In this document: positions 1 to 13,499 of the stretch, piece after piece | Layout: every line of letters begins with the position of its first letter | Position numbering within the stretch: position 1 is the stretch's first letter | NCBI GenBank assembly: GCA_016617855.1 | Contig: JAECUM010001808.1 | Coordinates: 80,258-144,257 of the forward strand | Direction: 5' to 3' | Source: Megalonaias nervosa | Taxonomy: Eukaryota > Mollusca > Bivalvia > Unionida > Unionidae | DNA: 64,000 bases | Program-made: the position numbers and the translations under genes | Notes under the pieces: generated by a model | What the model saw: only the letters and a program-made list of their open reading frames with translations | The model's database searches: none | What the model was told of the DNA's origin: nothing

Positions 1-250
1 GTATGTCGATCATAGGATAAAGGTTGATGCGAATAAAGAAGGTCAAGAAAACTGTTTAAAAAAACCCGTGTCATTAATAACCTATAATATGACATAAAAG
101 TCTGATAACTTCCCTTAAGGTTGCATTTTAGCATAACACAACAAACTGTAATATGGAAAATTGAATTATTTCCAAATATTGCACTAAATATTATAAATAA
201 AAGTAAATTTGGTATAAACAATTTTATGCAAGTTTACAAATTCTTATCTC

Positions 251-254
<4 letters not shown>

Positions 255-282
<28 letters not shown>
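255..282. repeat. (GA)n microsatellite
   Basis: An uninterrupted run of alternating G and A. The rest of 1-1160 is AT-rich DNA in which I recognise no gene. Confidence 0.9.
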
Positions 283-286
<4 letters not shown>

Positions 287-1168
287 TGTGATATCCTCTA
301 TCCTGGGCTATAACAGTCATCTCATCTAATGACATGAGAATGACAGTTTTGCCCCTATTAAGAATGTTCTTTTCAAGGATTCTTTTCCATGTTTCTTCCT
401 ATCAGGGTTAGTTAAATATATGCATAGGTCGTTGTGCAAGTCAACTGTGTCCAATGGTGACCAGGTCTCTGACTCTTCCTGTAGCTGTGAAGCTCTACAG
501 ACCATGTCACACATTGTGAATAGCTGTCCAATAACGTTTCCTTGGTGTACTGCAGGCTCTGCACCTTGATGATGATGACGCTGTTAAATGGTTGGGCATG
601 CAATAAACACAATAAATTTACAAATGACCCAGGTATGCCCACATTTACTTTGTGATGTTGCCAGGATAAATTCCTGTTGGCATTCCTCTTTTATTTCTTT
701 CTTACTTTTGTGTTTCTTCGAATGTGCTCCCTTTAACTCTCCGAGCTGTTTGTTTTTAAAAGAGTTCAGTCTATTTTCTATTGTTCATTCTCTCCTCCAA
801 AATTATGATCGATATATGAATTGAGAATTAACATTTGAATCAAATATCTCCATTTCAGTGACAGGTTCTGAACGTTTAATACCCATATAATGCCCACTTT
901 GCTGAAGGAAACTGCAGCTTTGGCAGTTCTGGTTCTTATCTCTGATGTAAGATCCTCATTTTTTCTCATCACCCTCCTCAGGTAGGTACAGTTATTAACC
1001 TTTTCTACTGATTTCTCTTCCACAATTATTATCAAATAAGACTTCAGTGTTTGAAGTATTTTCAGCTTTGTTGCACTGAACATCAATCCAGTTTGATCCT
1101 CCCATTATTTGAGGTTGTCTTTTATTTTGCAACTCTTCATACTTAACAATGATAGATCCTCTGCAAAG

Positions 1169-1714
1169 TCTAGGTCCTAGAGTTCCTAGTTTTCTATCAG
1201 TAATAGTCCAGATGTGTGCAGAGTCTAGGTCCTAGAGGTCCTAGTTGTCTATCAATAGTAGTCCAGATGTGTGCAAAGTCTCGGTCCTAGAGTTCCTAGT
1301 TGTCTATCAATAGTAGTCCAGATGTGTGCAGAGTCTAGGTCCTAGAGGTCCTAGTTGTCTATCAATAGTAGTCCAGATGTGTGCAAAGTCTAGGTCCTAG
1401 AGTTCCTAGTTTTCTATCAGTAATAGTCCAGATGTGTGCAAAGTCTAGGTCCAGGAGTTCTTAGTTGTCTATCAATAATAGTCCAGATGTGTGCAAAATC
1501 TAGGTCCTGGAGTTCCTAGTTGTCTGTCAATAATAGTCCAGATGTGTGCAAAGTCTAGGTCCTAGAGTACCGAGATTTCTATTAATAATAGTTCAGATGT
1601 GTGCAAAGTCTAGGTCCTAGAGTACCAAGTTTTCTATTAGTAATAGTTCAGATGTGTGCAAAGTCTAGGTCCTAGAGTACCTAGCTGTCTATCAATAATA
1701 GTCCAGATGTGCAA
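1169..1714. repeat. 55-bp minisatellite, about 10 copies
   Basis: The core TCTAGGTCCTAGAG recurs at 1169, 1224, 1279, 1334, 1389, 1444, 1499, 1554, 1609 and 1664, exactly 55 bp apart. Early copies alternate between two variants (GAGGTCC and GAGTTCC), which suggests a 110-bp dimer amplified first. No coding meaning is seen. Confidence 0.93.
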
Positions 1715-2224
1715 ATTTTTTTATCCAGGCTATCACTATCCCCAATGTCAACACTGAACCATTCTGAAAACACATTCTGCATGTAAATTGTGCATTTAGT
1801 GTCATTGTACTGTATAAGGCTTAAATAATGCTGATTTCTTTTTCTGGAACCCCATATTGATACATAATGTTCTCTAGGTAACGTAAGCACTCAAATGTTT
1901 TCAGTTATGCAATTCGGCAGTACAGGTTCATTCCAGAATGCATAGAAGTTGCAACTTCGAAAGAGATATGTAAAAGGTTATTTAAAAGTACTGCCTAGAC
2001 ATTTTTTAAGTGTTTATTTACTTTTTCTTACATAAACAAGAAAATCCTGCAGAGATCCCTTTTTGCCTTATGTAAATCATCATTGAAAAATATATTTGAC
2101 TTTCAGCCACTCTAATGTTACTTGCTGTATTTACCCGTGCGTTACGTCACAGCATAGATTTGAATTTTTCAACATGATTTACAGCAGGTCCAGATCTACA
2201 CTGTTCACACAAAATTAAATGCGA

Positions 2225-2690
2225 TGCAATTCACACAAATGACAACCAGTCAGCGAAGGAAATGTCATGCATTTCACTTCAATGGCATCCTGTCGCTGAA
2301 GTAAAGGTCACACAGTTCACATAATGGCAACCAGTCATAGAAGTCAATGTCATGCAGGTCAAATAAATGGCAATCACTCAGTGAATTAAATGCCATGCAG
2401 TTCACACAAATGGCAACCTGTCATTAAAGTAAATGTCTCACAATTTACAGAAATGGCAATCAGTCAATGATGTAAATGTCATACAGTTCACATAAATGGC
2501 AATCACTCAGTAAAGGAAATGCCATGCAGTTTACACAAATGGCAACTAGTCAATGAAGTAAATGTCACACAGTTCACATAAATGGCAACCAGTCACTGAC
2601 GCAAATATGATACAGTTCACATACATATAAACCAGTCAGTAAATGTCACGCAGTTTGTATAAATGGCCATCAGTCAATGAAGTGCAATGG
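2225..2690. repeat. 43-bp minisatellite, about 11 copies
   Basis: The word GGCAA within 'AAATGGCAACCAGTCA' recurs at 2326, 2369, 2412, 2455 and 2498, a strict 43-bp period. Copies are moderately diverged. The array ends about 110 bp beyond the minus-strand IgSF exon at 2802-3009 in gene orientation, so it is probably intronic. Confidence 0.9.
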
Positions 2691-2801
2691 AGCTTAATAA
2701 AATATTTTAAAAACACATAACACAACATTATACTAAAGAATATCTACCATCAGTTTATGTAAATCAGTAATTTGTGGTATGGTGAAAATTTCTCTCCTTA
2801 C

Positions 2802-3009
2802 CAGCAAACCAGACAGACTTTGTTGCATTTGCTCTGAAGTTTATAGAGGGATCAGGATAGTCAATCTTACAGGAGAAGATAACTGTCTTATCGCTGTTGT
2901 CACTCAATGTGCTGTTTCTTTGGATAAACAGGGTGCTAGTATATATCTTTTCTGCTGATGTGCAATCATCTGATGTTGATGTCTGGATGCCAGTTGCAAT
3001 GTTTTGATC
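2802..3009 (-). CDS. IgSF receptor exon: second half of a split Ig-like domain
   Basis: On the minus strand an acceptor (ATATTTCAG) precedes the exon at 3009 and a donor (GTAAGG) follows 2802. The exon is 208 nt, entering in phase 0 and leaving in phase 1. It encodes a stretch with an N-glycosylation site, the strand 'TVIFSCKIDYPDP' carrying the second Ig cysteine, then 'SVWFAG'. The entry phase matches the exit phase of the exon at 7883-8013, so the two together make one Ig fold with C, W and C in order. The protein would be an extracellular part of a membrane receptor; ligand unknown. Later exons must lie beyond the left edge. Confidence 0.72.
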
Positions 3010-3589
3010 CTGAAATATTGCAAACATAAATAAACTATGTCCAAAGTGAATGTTTTTTTTTGTTTGTTTGTGTTAATACTCTCAAAGCCAATATTTTCAA
3101 ACAAAAGAGGCTGCCGTGAAGAATCGGAAATATGTTAATCAATGTCCTGAAATAAGATCCAAATGAACATTTTTGCAAATAGTATCTTAAGGTTAAGCCT
3201 ACAATCATGGACAAAAGTTAAATACCCAATACAGATATACATGGCACAATTTACAAACAAGAAATATAAAATAGGCAAAACCGGTCTTAATTCCAGTAAA
3301 CTACATACCTGTTTTTATGTATTCAGTTGAACTATAATTGATGGAAACGTTAAAGATAAGTGAAAGGATTGTCATGTATATGATACAAGGAACTAAAATG
3401 TTTCAACTAACTGCAGAACTTCAACAAAGGATAGAAAGCATGCTTGGCGAAAATATCAATGCCATATACAAAATGTATAATATAAATTCCATCTCTATAT
3501 GGTCATGTTTGTCCTTGATAAAGGATATATATCAAGAGAATGTTGTAGCTGGTAGTCTGAACAATCAACATACCATGTATGTGTTGATA

Positions 3590-3880
3590 GTAATGGATGA
3601 TATGTGGGTGCTATGTCACCTGTTTATTAAACTGTTCAATTTCGCTGCATGCATGTCTGTTCGCAACATACCTGCGTACAGTTTAGACACTTACCAGTGT
3701 TTGGTAATAGCCATACCTAGTGCGAAATTAAAAATGGCCACAGCACAGAGAGTTGTGCGAGGTCCATGTGGATTTACATGTCACCAAATATAGGATGTGG
3801 TCCGGAAATATTATGTACATATTGCCAAATGAACCCTTCAGCCGATGGTAGCTCAACGGCCTCAAGAAATACAAGTAAGA
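3590..3880 (+). repeat. Dispersed repeat, family A, copy 1
   Basis: This segment matches, inverted, 37050-37270. Shared blocks include the 'ctaaactg.acgcaggt' stretch, 'tggccaca', and 'tccggaaata.tatgtacatat.gcca' followed by 'gaaccctt.agc'. The open frame at 3338-3793 overlaps the repeat and is not a gene. Confidence 0.6.
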
Positions 3881-4028
3881 AAATAATACTTACATCGATG
3901 TGTGCAGACAAGATTGCCTGCTGATTTTTGATGGTTTTAATGAATAGACGATATCAGCCACTATGACATCAATGAATAACATTTAAGTGTAGGGCTGATT
4001 TATCGGCTTAAGTAGCTGGATAATGGAC

Positions 4029-4058
4029 AATAATAATAATAATAATAATAATAATACA
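4029..4058. repeat. (AAT)n microsatellite
   Basis: Ten or so AAT triplets. About 20 bp upstream is the motif GGGCTGATTTATCGG (3992-4006), which recurs at 37355 and 48169. Confidence 0.85.
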
Positions 4059-4959
4059 TGTACAGAAGAATGGAATATTTACTAGAGTAAATATTACGGC
4101 AGAAAATTCATACGTCTGATAAACTGATGACTGGTTACAGTTTTGATAACACAGCATTGGGAATGTTAGCCTTTTTCATTTAGTCTGAACAAAATGTATT
4201 TGCACAGTGTTCCTATCGATGATCATGATGTTGCCATATTTGCGCTATAGTAAATCCACTCGATTAAATTACATCCGTTTGTTAAAAGCGTTCTCTTTGT
4301 TTTATTAATACAGATGTGTTTTGATTTACTTTCCACTTCTGTACTGCCCGCATGGGATCAAATTCTTCTATACCAACGCTGCCAAGATTTGTTCTCATAT
4401 GTTAATAAAGAGTTACATACACTCATCCTAACCACATTATTGTTTTGATCAAATTATAGCACGCAAAAGTTTCGCTCCCAGTCAGGCTGAACAATAAAAG
4501 GAACTGAAATTTCCATCGAAGGAATCACATTCGGGTACAGCTGATTCACTGAAACTAATTTGTCAGTAATTCAGATGTTGACTGTGCTCTATAACTGTTG
4601 TGGATACTGTATCTAAGAATTCCTAACTCATTCTTTACTTCATTGACTGTGACACTGTTCACTATTGTACGATTGTATTGAGTGATCAAAATGTCCACGT
4701 GATCACTACCAAGCTGTGCCATATGATTAACGTTTTCAGGAAAAGTGTCGGACTCGAACACAGTGAATGCATTAAAAATCTCATGGTTCAGAAATATATC
4801 ACATTTTCATGATAATTTACACACAATGTACTGCTTGGGCTGACAAGTCAGAATGTTAAGTGACGAACACTTCAGTTCTATCAGGCTGAAGTGACTGCTG
4901 TTGCGATTTGCTGTATGAAACTCATGGTAGAGGGGTTCAAAATGGGGTTTAAGAGGTAC

Positions 4960-5455
4960 TCAGACTTCAGTGATGTCAAAAGTCCATCAACATGCTGCTT
5001 CAGGGTAATGTATGGCAAATATCTTTTCTGCAAACACCGTCTTAGGGTTGTTTATTTTTTCAAAGACATCACAAAGAAAGTGCAGCAAAACATGAATTGG
5101 TATTATGTCGTGTTATGTTCCAATGCATGTGACATGTTCTCTTTCAGTTTAGGCATGAATAGTTTTAGGGATGCTTTATCTAATAATGTCACCAGTTATT
5201 TGTCCCAGGCTGTAGTTTTGGCTTTCACAGACCTCATTTGATCATGGCATGCAGCATGCCCAACTACTGCCAGATTGTTAAAGCGTGTAGATCCAAGTAA
5301 TATGGGTGTGCTTTTTTGATGATGCTTTTTGGCAGTGTTAAAAACATAGAACTGAGGATTACGCTGTATCTCATCTAAGGGAATAGCTGTGTCAACTTTG
5401 TATTAAAAGCTTTACCATTTTTAGTTGGGTTGCAGTTTTCATCGATATCATACTT
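4960..5455 (-). pseudogene. Decayed coding remnant of unknown family
   Basis: Read on the minus strand, 5455 down to about 5200 gives a protein-like string with words such as 'NPQFYVFNTAKKHHQKS' and 'STRFNNLAVVGHAACHDQ', interrupted by a stop after 'TTAWDK'. Further fragments follow in other frames down to about 4960 ('VFEKINNPKTVFAEK'). The composition looks like former protein, not random DNA. I do not recognise the family; a transposon-borne gene or a processed pseudogene are both possible. Confidence 0.42.
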
Positions 5456-7882
5456 ATGCTTTGACGTGGTGAATAATGCCATCTCAGAAATGATAACATT
5501 AAGACTAATACTTATTAATGTCTCTTCTGGACATGTCTATTTCTGAAAGATTAAAATGAGAAGAAAAAAAATCGTTACCGAGAGGCTAAGTTTGAAATTT
5601 ACCCCACCGATTTTTACTCACTGATTAAGGTGCATGAGAACATTTGTAGCCACCTAACTGTAAACACTATTGCCTTCAAGCAGTTGCGTTACAGCAATCA
5701 TAGTGACATAGACAACTGATTACCCGATGTGTAAACAATGTGTAAATTAAAGTTAGGCAATTCTGAAAAAAGTTTAGTTGGAGACACCTTTATGGATTGT
5801 TCAACAAAAACACAATCTGCAAACAAGACAAAAAGACATTTTGAATTCCACTTGTTAAGAAGATAATTTGACAGTTGCATGGATAAATAATCATAATCAG
5901 TTTGATATAATACTATTTTGGAATATCCTGTGTTCATCCTAAGTTCATTTGCTCCAAAACAAATATGCAAAACCTTTGAATTGCTATATATGCCAAGTAT
6001 ATAGAGGGATTTTAGGAAGAAGTTAAGAAGCAGTCTCTAAAGTGGTATCAAAGAACAGCCAGTCAGATGCAATGTTAATCCATTAATATGCAACAATCTC
6101 ACTAAAGACATTGTCTTAGATCTTGATGATATAAACCAACGTTGAACACTGAATTAGAAATATTGTCTTCAGAGTGGCAAAAAGATCAGTGAAACCAAAT
6201 GCAAGGTCACCTTATAAATATAAATTGATCTCATAAATTTTCACAATCGTCTGATATATGTATGATAAATACGTTTTTGTAGCAGATATAAGGAAATATT
6301 TCATGAGTGGAACTCGAACATTGTGGTGTCATGACAGAAAATACAAAGATAACAAATGAAATATATCCTTGCGTTCACAAAATTGCATATTTTCTTTTTA
6401 TGATATAGTTTTGAGGTCAAAAGCCGTAAAGTTGCATGTACTTTTTTCTCCCCATTCTGTACAGGCTGCATTATTACATCAATAAACCGTTCTGACAATT
6501 TGCAATAATGTTAGGACTGTGACAGTTCATAAATTTATCTCCTATTTTCATGCTTCAGACTGTGTATTGTATCATATTAACCACTATTCTCCATCGAAAA
6601 TGAAGAGATTATTTTATTATTTACATTAATACATTTCTTCCGTGTATTGATATAATGATTATTATTGTGGGAGAAGTATTGTTCAGTCATCAAAAAGTGA
6701 TCATATCTGACAGGCTACAGAGTGAAAAATCGTTAATATTTTGATGAAGTGAGTTTATCAATAAGGAATTTGCTTTTTTGTTGTCTATTTCTACATTTAT
6801 TTGTCTATTTCTGCAATCAAACTTAAACTGTGTGCTGTTTTGGGGCAAGCTTCCAGTCTAGCTCGGTAACAGACCAGCACCCAGAATTTCGATTCGCACT
6901 CATCTATCTTCAATTTTTTCTCCGTCATATTCAGTTATGATTATGACTGTGATGAGAATTAAGATCACTACGTAAACAATTTCATTTCTATATTCAATCA
7001 TGAATCGTTTTTCATTGAGTATAACAGTGCTGTATGAATGACACTAAGAAATAGGATCCAGACACGTAAGTTGCATGATTCAGGCGGAAATCTATTTTTT
7101 TAAATTGAATACCTGAAGTCTAGTTTTTATGTTTGAAGTTCAATTTAGGCATTTATAAAAGGCACCTCCTCACGGACCAGATGAATATATTTATACTGTC
7201 TTGAATATGTTAGGGTGTTAATCCTGATGGAAAAACAGAGAAGTAAGGAGGGTGAGATGGAGACACAAAAAGAAAGAAGATGAAACACATTACATAGGCC
7301 TAAATATGCAAGAGAACATTCAAATACATAAAAAAGGAGATATATTTCCTAGATAGACAAAAGAAGCTAATTCCAAAAGTGATATGACCCCTTTGGTGAT
7401 AAAAGTGGTATCACCACTGTAGCTATGTCAAATTTTTCCTACTGTTATAATTCATCATCTCAATATGAAGTAGGTAAGAAAAATCAAAATTCCAAACTTT
7501 TAAAATCATATCAGACATATGGTCTCCAGAGTGGTAACAGAAACTGCTGACAGATGGGTGACGGCCAGACCAAGGAGGCTGTGCAAGCTATATTTCCACC
7601 TGACCCTATGGTCAGGTTAGCAAACAATTGAGACACACTGATAGATTTCAGTACCGATGGAAGTGACCCAATACATAGGCATGTGAACTTTTGGCTATAA
7701 TTTGTTGATCATAAAAGATATAGGTAGGCAAGCATTCCAACTAATTTGATTGAAAGTCTTGCAAGAACGTTTAGGTTGCATGGCATAAAGCAATTAAAAT
7801 CAGTAGGGGGTTATGGGCAGAAAATGCATTTGTATGGACCAATATCAATACATAAAAGGGCAATATTAATGTCATAGCGTAC
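5456..7882. other. Non-coding stretch, presumed intron
   Basis: AT-rich DNA between the coding remnant and the IgSF exon at 7883. Short open frames here show no recognisable domain. A degenerate tRNA-like patch lies near 6850-6900 (A-box-like 'TAGCTCGGTAACAG'), too weak to call a SINE. Confidence 0.5.
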
Positions 7883-8013
7883 CTCGTACATCCACTGTAT
7901 AACAGGATCTGGATAACTACAGCCGATTGTTCTACACTGGAATGTAGCTGATATCATGCTTAGATCAACATTTTCATTTGGCTCCTGTGTGAACCTTATT
8001 CCCGTGGGCAAAG
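7883..8013 (-). CDS. IgSF receptor exon: first half of a split Ig-like domain
   Basis: A minus-strand acceptor (CTATTCAG) precedes 8013 and a donor (GTACGC) follows 7883. The 131-nt exon enters in phase 1 and exits in phase 0. It encodes 'LPTGIRFTQEPNENVDL' then 'ATFQCRTIGCSYPDPVIQW', with the first Ig cysteine, an extra nearby cysteine, and the core tryptophan. The phases fit the symmetric Ig exon upstream (12006-12323, phase 1 to 1) and the half-domain exon downstream (2802-3009). Splitting an Ig fold near the C-C' loop by a phase-0 intron is a common IgSF layout. Confidence 0.75.
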
Positions 8014-8795
8014 CTGAATAGTAGAAAAGAGTGCATTCAAGCCAATCGTGTAAGCGAGCAATGCCATCCTAGAATACCATGCATACAGATCTCCAGATAT
8101 TGTTTCTATCAAATGAGCAAATAACTCTTCATTTTTGACCAGAAATTATTACTTTTTTAATTGTCATTTAATTTAAAGCCAAAAGGATTGTATCTGTTAC
8201 AAAAAGTACCTTGGCTCACATTTTATGGAAGTCATTTGTGCTTCATCCAAAAGTTTGCTTTTAGTACTCTACTAAACAATGCAAGTAAACCATAGCTGCT
8301 ACAATATTTGCATGTTTTTTTTGGTCACCATGTACTAACAACAATACTGTGATTGGCACGCTATACACAGTATTCGTGATTAATAGTCCTATATGTAGGT
8401 ACTAGTTGTTAATGACTCACTGAAACATTATTCAATGAAGTTTAATTATGGTATGGAACTTAACGTCAAACTTGAAACCATTAACATGACTTCTGTCCTT
8501 TAGACCCCTGAATCCAAAGTTTCCTTATTGCCCAAAGTGCAACGACACTACTGTGAATAGCACACTATATACCCTGACCATGTTTAATAGTCCCCTTGTA
8601 AGGTGTGGTTTTTCTCAAAATTATTAACAGAGACTCAATGACCTAGGATTTTGGTCTTCCACTAAACCTAAGTCTAGAAATCATATCCACGACATTTGTC
8701 CATTAGACCCGACAATCTGTAGCTGTCTTTATTACCCTATGTACAAGCCATCAAGTCTGGTCAACGAACTTACTCCAGAACAGAATTTCTCTTTG

Positions 8796-9190
8796 ACCAT
8801 GTATTACGACGTTATGGTCTTAAACAAGGTAACAGAAAAGAGCGAAAACCAACAGTTTTGGTAAAATTGAACAATTTATTTCCATAAACAATAAAGTGAA
8901 AATGTGAAACAGTAACTTATGCTACTACAAATTAAATTCCAATTAATCCTAGAATCCAAGTCACAAAACATGATTCCCTCAAAGAGGCCAATGTTCTACT
9001 GACCGAACACTCAATGTCAATGCAACTATCCATGTAAGACAAACGAGGAAACAATATTTTCAAGATGTCCACACTAGTGCAATGTTCAAGGTCAGATGAG
9101 TACTGTTTTCATTCAGAACCAGTTACATACTACTGCCGTATTTTATGAAACACCCCATACCGATACAACTGTCCATTTAGGCGAAGTGGC
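8796..9190 (+). repeat. LTR-like dispersed repeat, family B, copy 1
   Basis: Begins near CGTTATGGTCTTAAAC, then 'aaggtaacagaaaagagcga'. The same block starts the adjacent copy at 9195 and, inverted, the copies ending at 26962 and 38803. Shared later blocks include 'tttatttccctA..aacAaagtg' and 'cctAgaat..aagtc'. Start with (T/C)GTTA and roughly 400-520 bp length suggest a solo LTR, but no clean target duplication was found. Confidence 0.45.
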
Positions 9191-9194
9191 CTAT

Positions 9195-9700
9195 TAAAAC
9201 TTTATGGTCTTAAACTAAGTAACACAAAAGAGCGACAAAAAAAACCTCACAAGGTTTGTAAAATGCAAAATGTAATTTATTTCCCTCAAAAACAAAGTGT
9301 AAATTTAAAAAGGAACTTACTGTATTACATGTTTAATCTCAAACTACTCATACATTTTCTATCACAAGTCCAAAAGTATTGAGTTTTCCAAATGAACCCT
9401 TATAGTGTTCTGAATGAATTCCTAACTTGAATATGCTGATGTGCCAATAGCCTAGAATAATACTGATGTGTTGACAGATTTGATATATCACAATGATATA
9501 ATTCAAAATATAATTCAATCAGTTTGCAATAATTCCAAAATAGCAATTTAGTCCTGTAATCAAAGAACACATGTAATTGCAAAGAATAATATAAATAAAT
9601 AAATCCTCTCAAATTATATCTGAACATAACTGATGCCACGAGTCTGCTGTTACGATATAGAATAAATAATTCTGATGTAAACAACATGATATAAAAAGCT
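9195..9700 (+). repeat. LTR-like dispersed repeat, family B, copy 2
   Basis: Directly follows copy 1 in the same orientation. Shares 'ttatggtcttaaac.aagtaaca', 'tttatttccct', 'atcacaagtcc', 'gttctgaat' and 'ctgatgtgttgaca' with the copies at 26.4-26.96 kb and 38.33-38.80 kb. The open frames inside it are spurious. Confidence 0.45.
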
Positions 9701-12005
9701 AATACACAATAACAGAACCAGGATAAGAGTCATTTTCCTATCAGATTCATAACAACTTGCTTCTACAATATTCTTAATTTATTTTTAAACAATGGACTTT
9801 CAACACAAAATCTGTAAACATGTTTATCTCTAAGTGATAATTATCTTAATATATAAATTAAAATCATATGCAAGTACTAGTTATGAAATATGTTATCCAC
9901 AGAACAAGATGTGAGTAGTCAGGTAGGCCGCTACCATAAATTACTGACCAAGGTCAACCGCACAAGACAGATACACATAACATATAGATTAAACGTTCAC
10001 CATCGAGAATTTCACTTGATGTTTCTGTCCTTGCATCCTCTTGGTTTATTTCTGTCATTATTACTTTTAATGATATCTTCGCTTGAATTAGTAGAGAGGA
10101 TGTATTTACTCAGTTTTAATGTAGAATTGCATTGGATCGCTAGAGAGTCCTAAGACCACAAAAGGCATTGTTTTTATTTGAGTCTTACAGGTGCATTGCA
10201 CCCGATATATGTCACTACATTTTCGAGCAGGGGAGTCGTGGTAGCTCAGTTTCTAAAGGCACTTAGCTTCTGTTTCCTCAGCATGGTGTAGCCAATTATG
10301 TGTTAAAAGCACCTTTCACCCCTCAAAAAACTAGAAAATAAACTATTATTTGTGCACGATGACTTCATTTCGTGCATGTTCATTTGCAACATTTTCATAC
10401 AACCAGCATTTATCAAAGTTGGATCTCCTCCATGGAAGCCATATTGGATGCCCAGAGGCCACTGTTTTTATTTAGAACAAACTAGACATAATAAAATCCC
10501 TATATCAACAAGGCGAAACCCACTACATCTCGAACAAACTTTGTAGACCCTGGCCATCGTGCAATCGTGGGAATCTACTGCAACACGATAGCCAGGGTGT
10601 AAAGAGTGTATGCAACGTATCATGTAATAGTGTGACAAATCAGTCAGCAAAACAAAATGATGCATGTGTAAACTCTGGTTCCTAAAGGGTAGATATATGA
10701 ATGGGCGCAAGGCTTGTGTTTCCATGGCACAGTTACATTCTTAAATCAATGCATATTAAATGAAAAGCAGTGAAAATACAGTGATTGCATATTTAGTATT
10801 TGATTTTAAGAACAGAATCGTGCATTGTACATCATATACAGCAAGGCATGCATTACACATATTTACCCAATGCATTGTTCTCAGCAGCATTTTCCTTAGG
10901 TGTTTTCACAGCAACAAGTCTGACAGTCACATGCATTAGAATAAGGGAGGGGCCTTATCTATATTTAGAGGGGCACTGGGTGTCCGAACATTCAAACTTT
11001 GTTTTATAACTGCATCAATAGTTAAAGCAATCCCATTGCATCCATAACTGTCAATCCACAACAATAATAATTTCATCAAATATGCACAAGGATGTATATG
11101 CGTTAGCCATTTCAACAGTAAGAAGCGAGTGTCCAGTGATGTAAATTTCAAAAGCCACTTGAAGTTTCGCTGCTAGATTTCACTAGAATCGGAATTGTAT
11201 GTGGATGTCATTTAAATACAACATAAATAACTGTTAACTAACAAATTCAGTAAGATTTTTGTTGTGAGTAGGGGAATGGATGATGGGATTCATTAGTTGA
11301 TTGATTGCATGAGGATTGTATGACTATACAGCTATGTGACGTGCGCATCAAAACGGGATTTTACGTCTTTGATGAAGTAGCACTTGATACTTTCAACATT
11401 TAACATTGATGATTTGATGTTGTTGATGATTTCCAATAACTTTAGGTAGGTAGGTCAATTACTAATTATATATTTGGGTGGGAAACCATTCTTGACCACC
11501 ACATTATTTGGTGCTAGATTATCTACGCGGGTTTATTGAGCAAACATAGTGGCTATTGTGTTACACTGAGCAAATCGGTGATTTTACACATTATGCACTG
11601 GTAACAAACACAAGAGAAAATTTAATGTTCTTTCTGGTCATGGTTAAATAATAGATTGACAACTATCAGTCTTTTTGAAAAAGTTCACGTCTCTCAAAAA
11701 TAAACTGAGATCAAAGTACAGTGATTAACTAACAAACATTTTAAACGAACATGAATAGAAGCTTTTAATATCTTTATTTGTAAAAAAAAATGAAACATTT
11801 TGCTTTCTTCAGGAATACAGCACATTCTGACAAACAATTCAATCAAACTCTATCTTTGTTGGTACAAAGAGTTTGCATTACTTCAAGAAAATGGTGAAAT
11901 GATTTTGAAATTGTCAGTTGTCATACCACATCATCAGCAGAAAAGAAACTGCCTGAATCATTTAATTGGATTAGCATAAACTCCTCGATACAATGATTTA
12001 CTTAC
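9701..12005. other. Non-coding stretch, presumed intron
   Basis: AT-rich. A degenerate tRNA-like segment near 10228-10300 ('GTCGTGGTAGCTCAGTTTC') may be an old SINE head. Nothing else is recognised. Confidence 0.45.
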
Positions 12006-12323
12006 CGTACACGATAAGATTTACAGGATTACTAATAATGTTTGAGGTTCCAGCAGGATATGTACAAGTCCAAATCCCTTCATGGCTGTCTCTGTCTAGA
12101 CTGCTGATGGTTATAAAGACACCAGTCAAGTTTGCCTTGAGTATGATCCCTGGTTTGGTGAGACAAATATGACTTGATCCAAGACAGGTGAACAATGAGT
12201 TACCATTCTTCAGTAAAACAATTCCATTGGACACGAATGGCACTGACAAACTGCATGACATTCCAAAACTAGAACCCTTCACAGGCAGAACTGTGTCCTT
12301 CACCAAAGTTAAGGATTGTGCAT
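12006..12323 (-). CDS. IgSF receptor exon: complete Ig-like domain
   Basis: Flanked on the minus strand by an acceptor (GACTTTTCAG) before 12323 and a strong donor (GTAAGTAAAT) after 12006. It is 318 nt, phase 1 to phase 1, the classic symmetric Ig-domain exon. It encodes 'SFGMSCSLSVPFVSNG' (first cysteine), 'IVLLKNG', then 'DSHEGIWTCTYPAG' (the D-x-G-x-W-x-C motif with the second cysteine) and a terminal strand 'NPVNLIVYG'. The usual core tryptophan after the first cysteine is replaced. With the exons at 7883 and 2802 it forms an extracellular region of at least two Ig domains on one minus-strand gene. Confidence 0.82.
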
Positions 12324-13255
12324 CTGAAAAGTCATTTAATATTTATCTTTAGTCAAGCATTCAGTATTCATCATCAGTCAAATATGCAAAGGAACTCATC
12401 CATTGAGAAAAATAATACTTAACAAGTGGATCCAGTGGTCCAGATCTCACTTGATATTGTTCATCTGGCCTCTGTTTGGAATTGGAAAGGTAGCAAAGGA
12501 GTTAATGTTTTATAAGATCATTTTCAGTTTTCTACTTCTTTGTGCCTGCCAATCTTTTGTCTGCAAATAATACATTTATTTCTAACAGTAATTCTATTAT
12601 AGTTGACAACTTGCTAATCATTTTCATAAAAATGAACAATTTAAACTTTGATATGTATGGATTAGTCAAAAGATATAGTCCTCTTGGTATAAAGTTGAAT
12701 AAAGGAAAAAGAGTTTGGTTTGTTTATCATTAATTGCAGGGAAGAATCTGTACCAAATTGCACAGGATCAGCAATAATTAAAATGGTTGGACAGAACAAT
12801 GACAAAAATAATGTTAGCTATTTTGATAATATAACTAGACTTCTTGGCAATGGGATAGGTCATTGTTACGCCAATTATATACAAAGGCCAATGCTAAGCA
12901 GATTCTGCATTTTCTAATGTGCATTGTCCTCAAAGCAAGATGATAAGAAATCAGCTAGAAAGTCATAATAGACAAGCTGTAATTATTTCAATTAGTAATA
13001 CTAAAGGTGAAGAGCCTGAAAATGACTTTACACAACTATAGTATTGAAAGCAAAGGTAAAAAAGGGAACGATTATTTTACCAGTACAGTTAGCAACAGAT
13101 TGGACTTCAAATTTTTATCTTTATTATTTCAGAAAGAGAATACTACAAAAGGTGATTCTAGCATTAACATATGATATACAATCTTTCTTGAAGGATTAGA
13201 AGCAGGAATTATATTTTTTCAAAAATTGATTTTATTATATTATACACAACCAAAA
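12324..13255. other. Non-coding stretch
   Basis: AT-rich, presumed intron upstream of the Ig exon. Two short plus-strand frames (12542-12917) have no recognisable features and are not called. Confidence 0.5.
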
Positions 13256-13258
13256 ATG

Positions 13259-13447
<189 letters not shown>

Positions 13448-13499
13448 TTTCTATCCCCAAAATTCTGTCATTCTTGGGACTAAAATGAGACTTTAGTGT

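Noticed and set aside
3338..3793. 151-codon plus frame
   Set aside because: Overlaps the dispersed family A repeat and has no domain.
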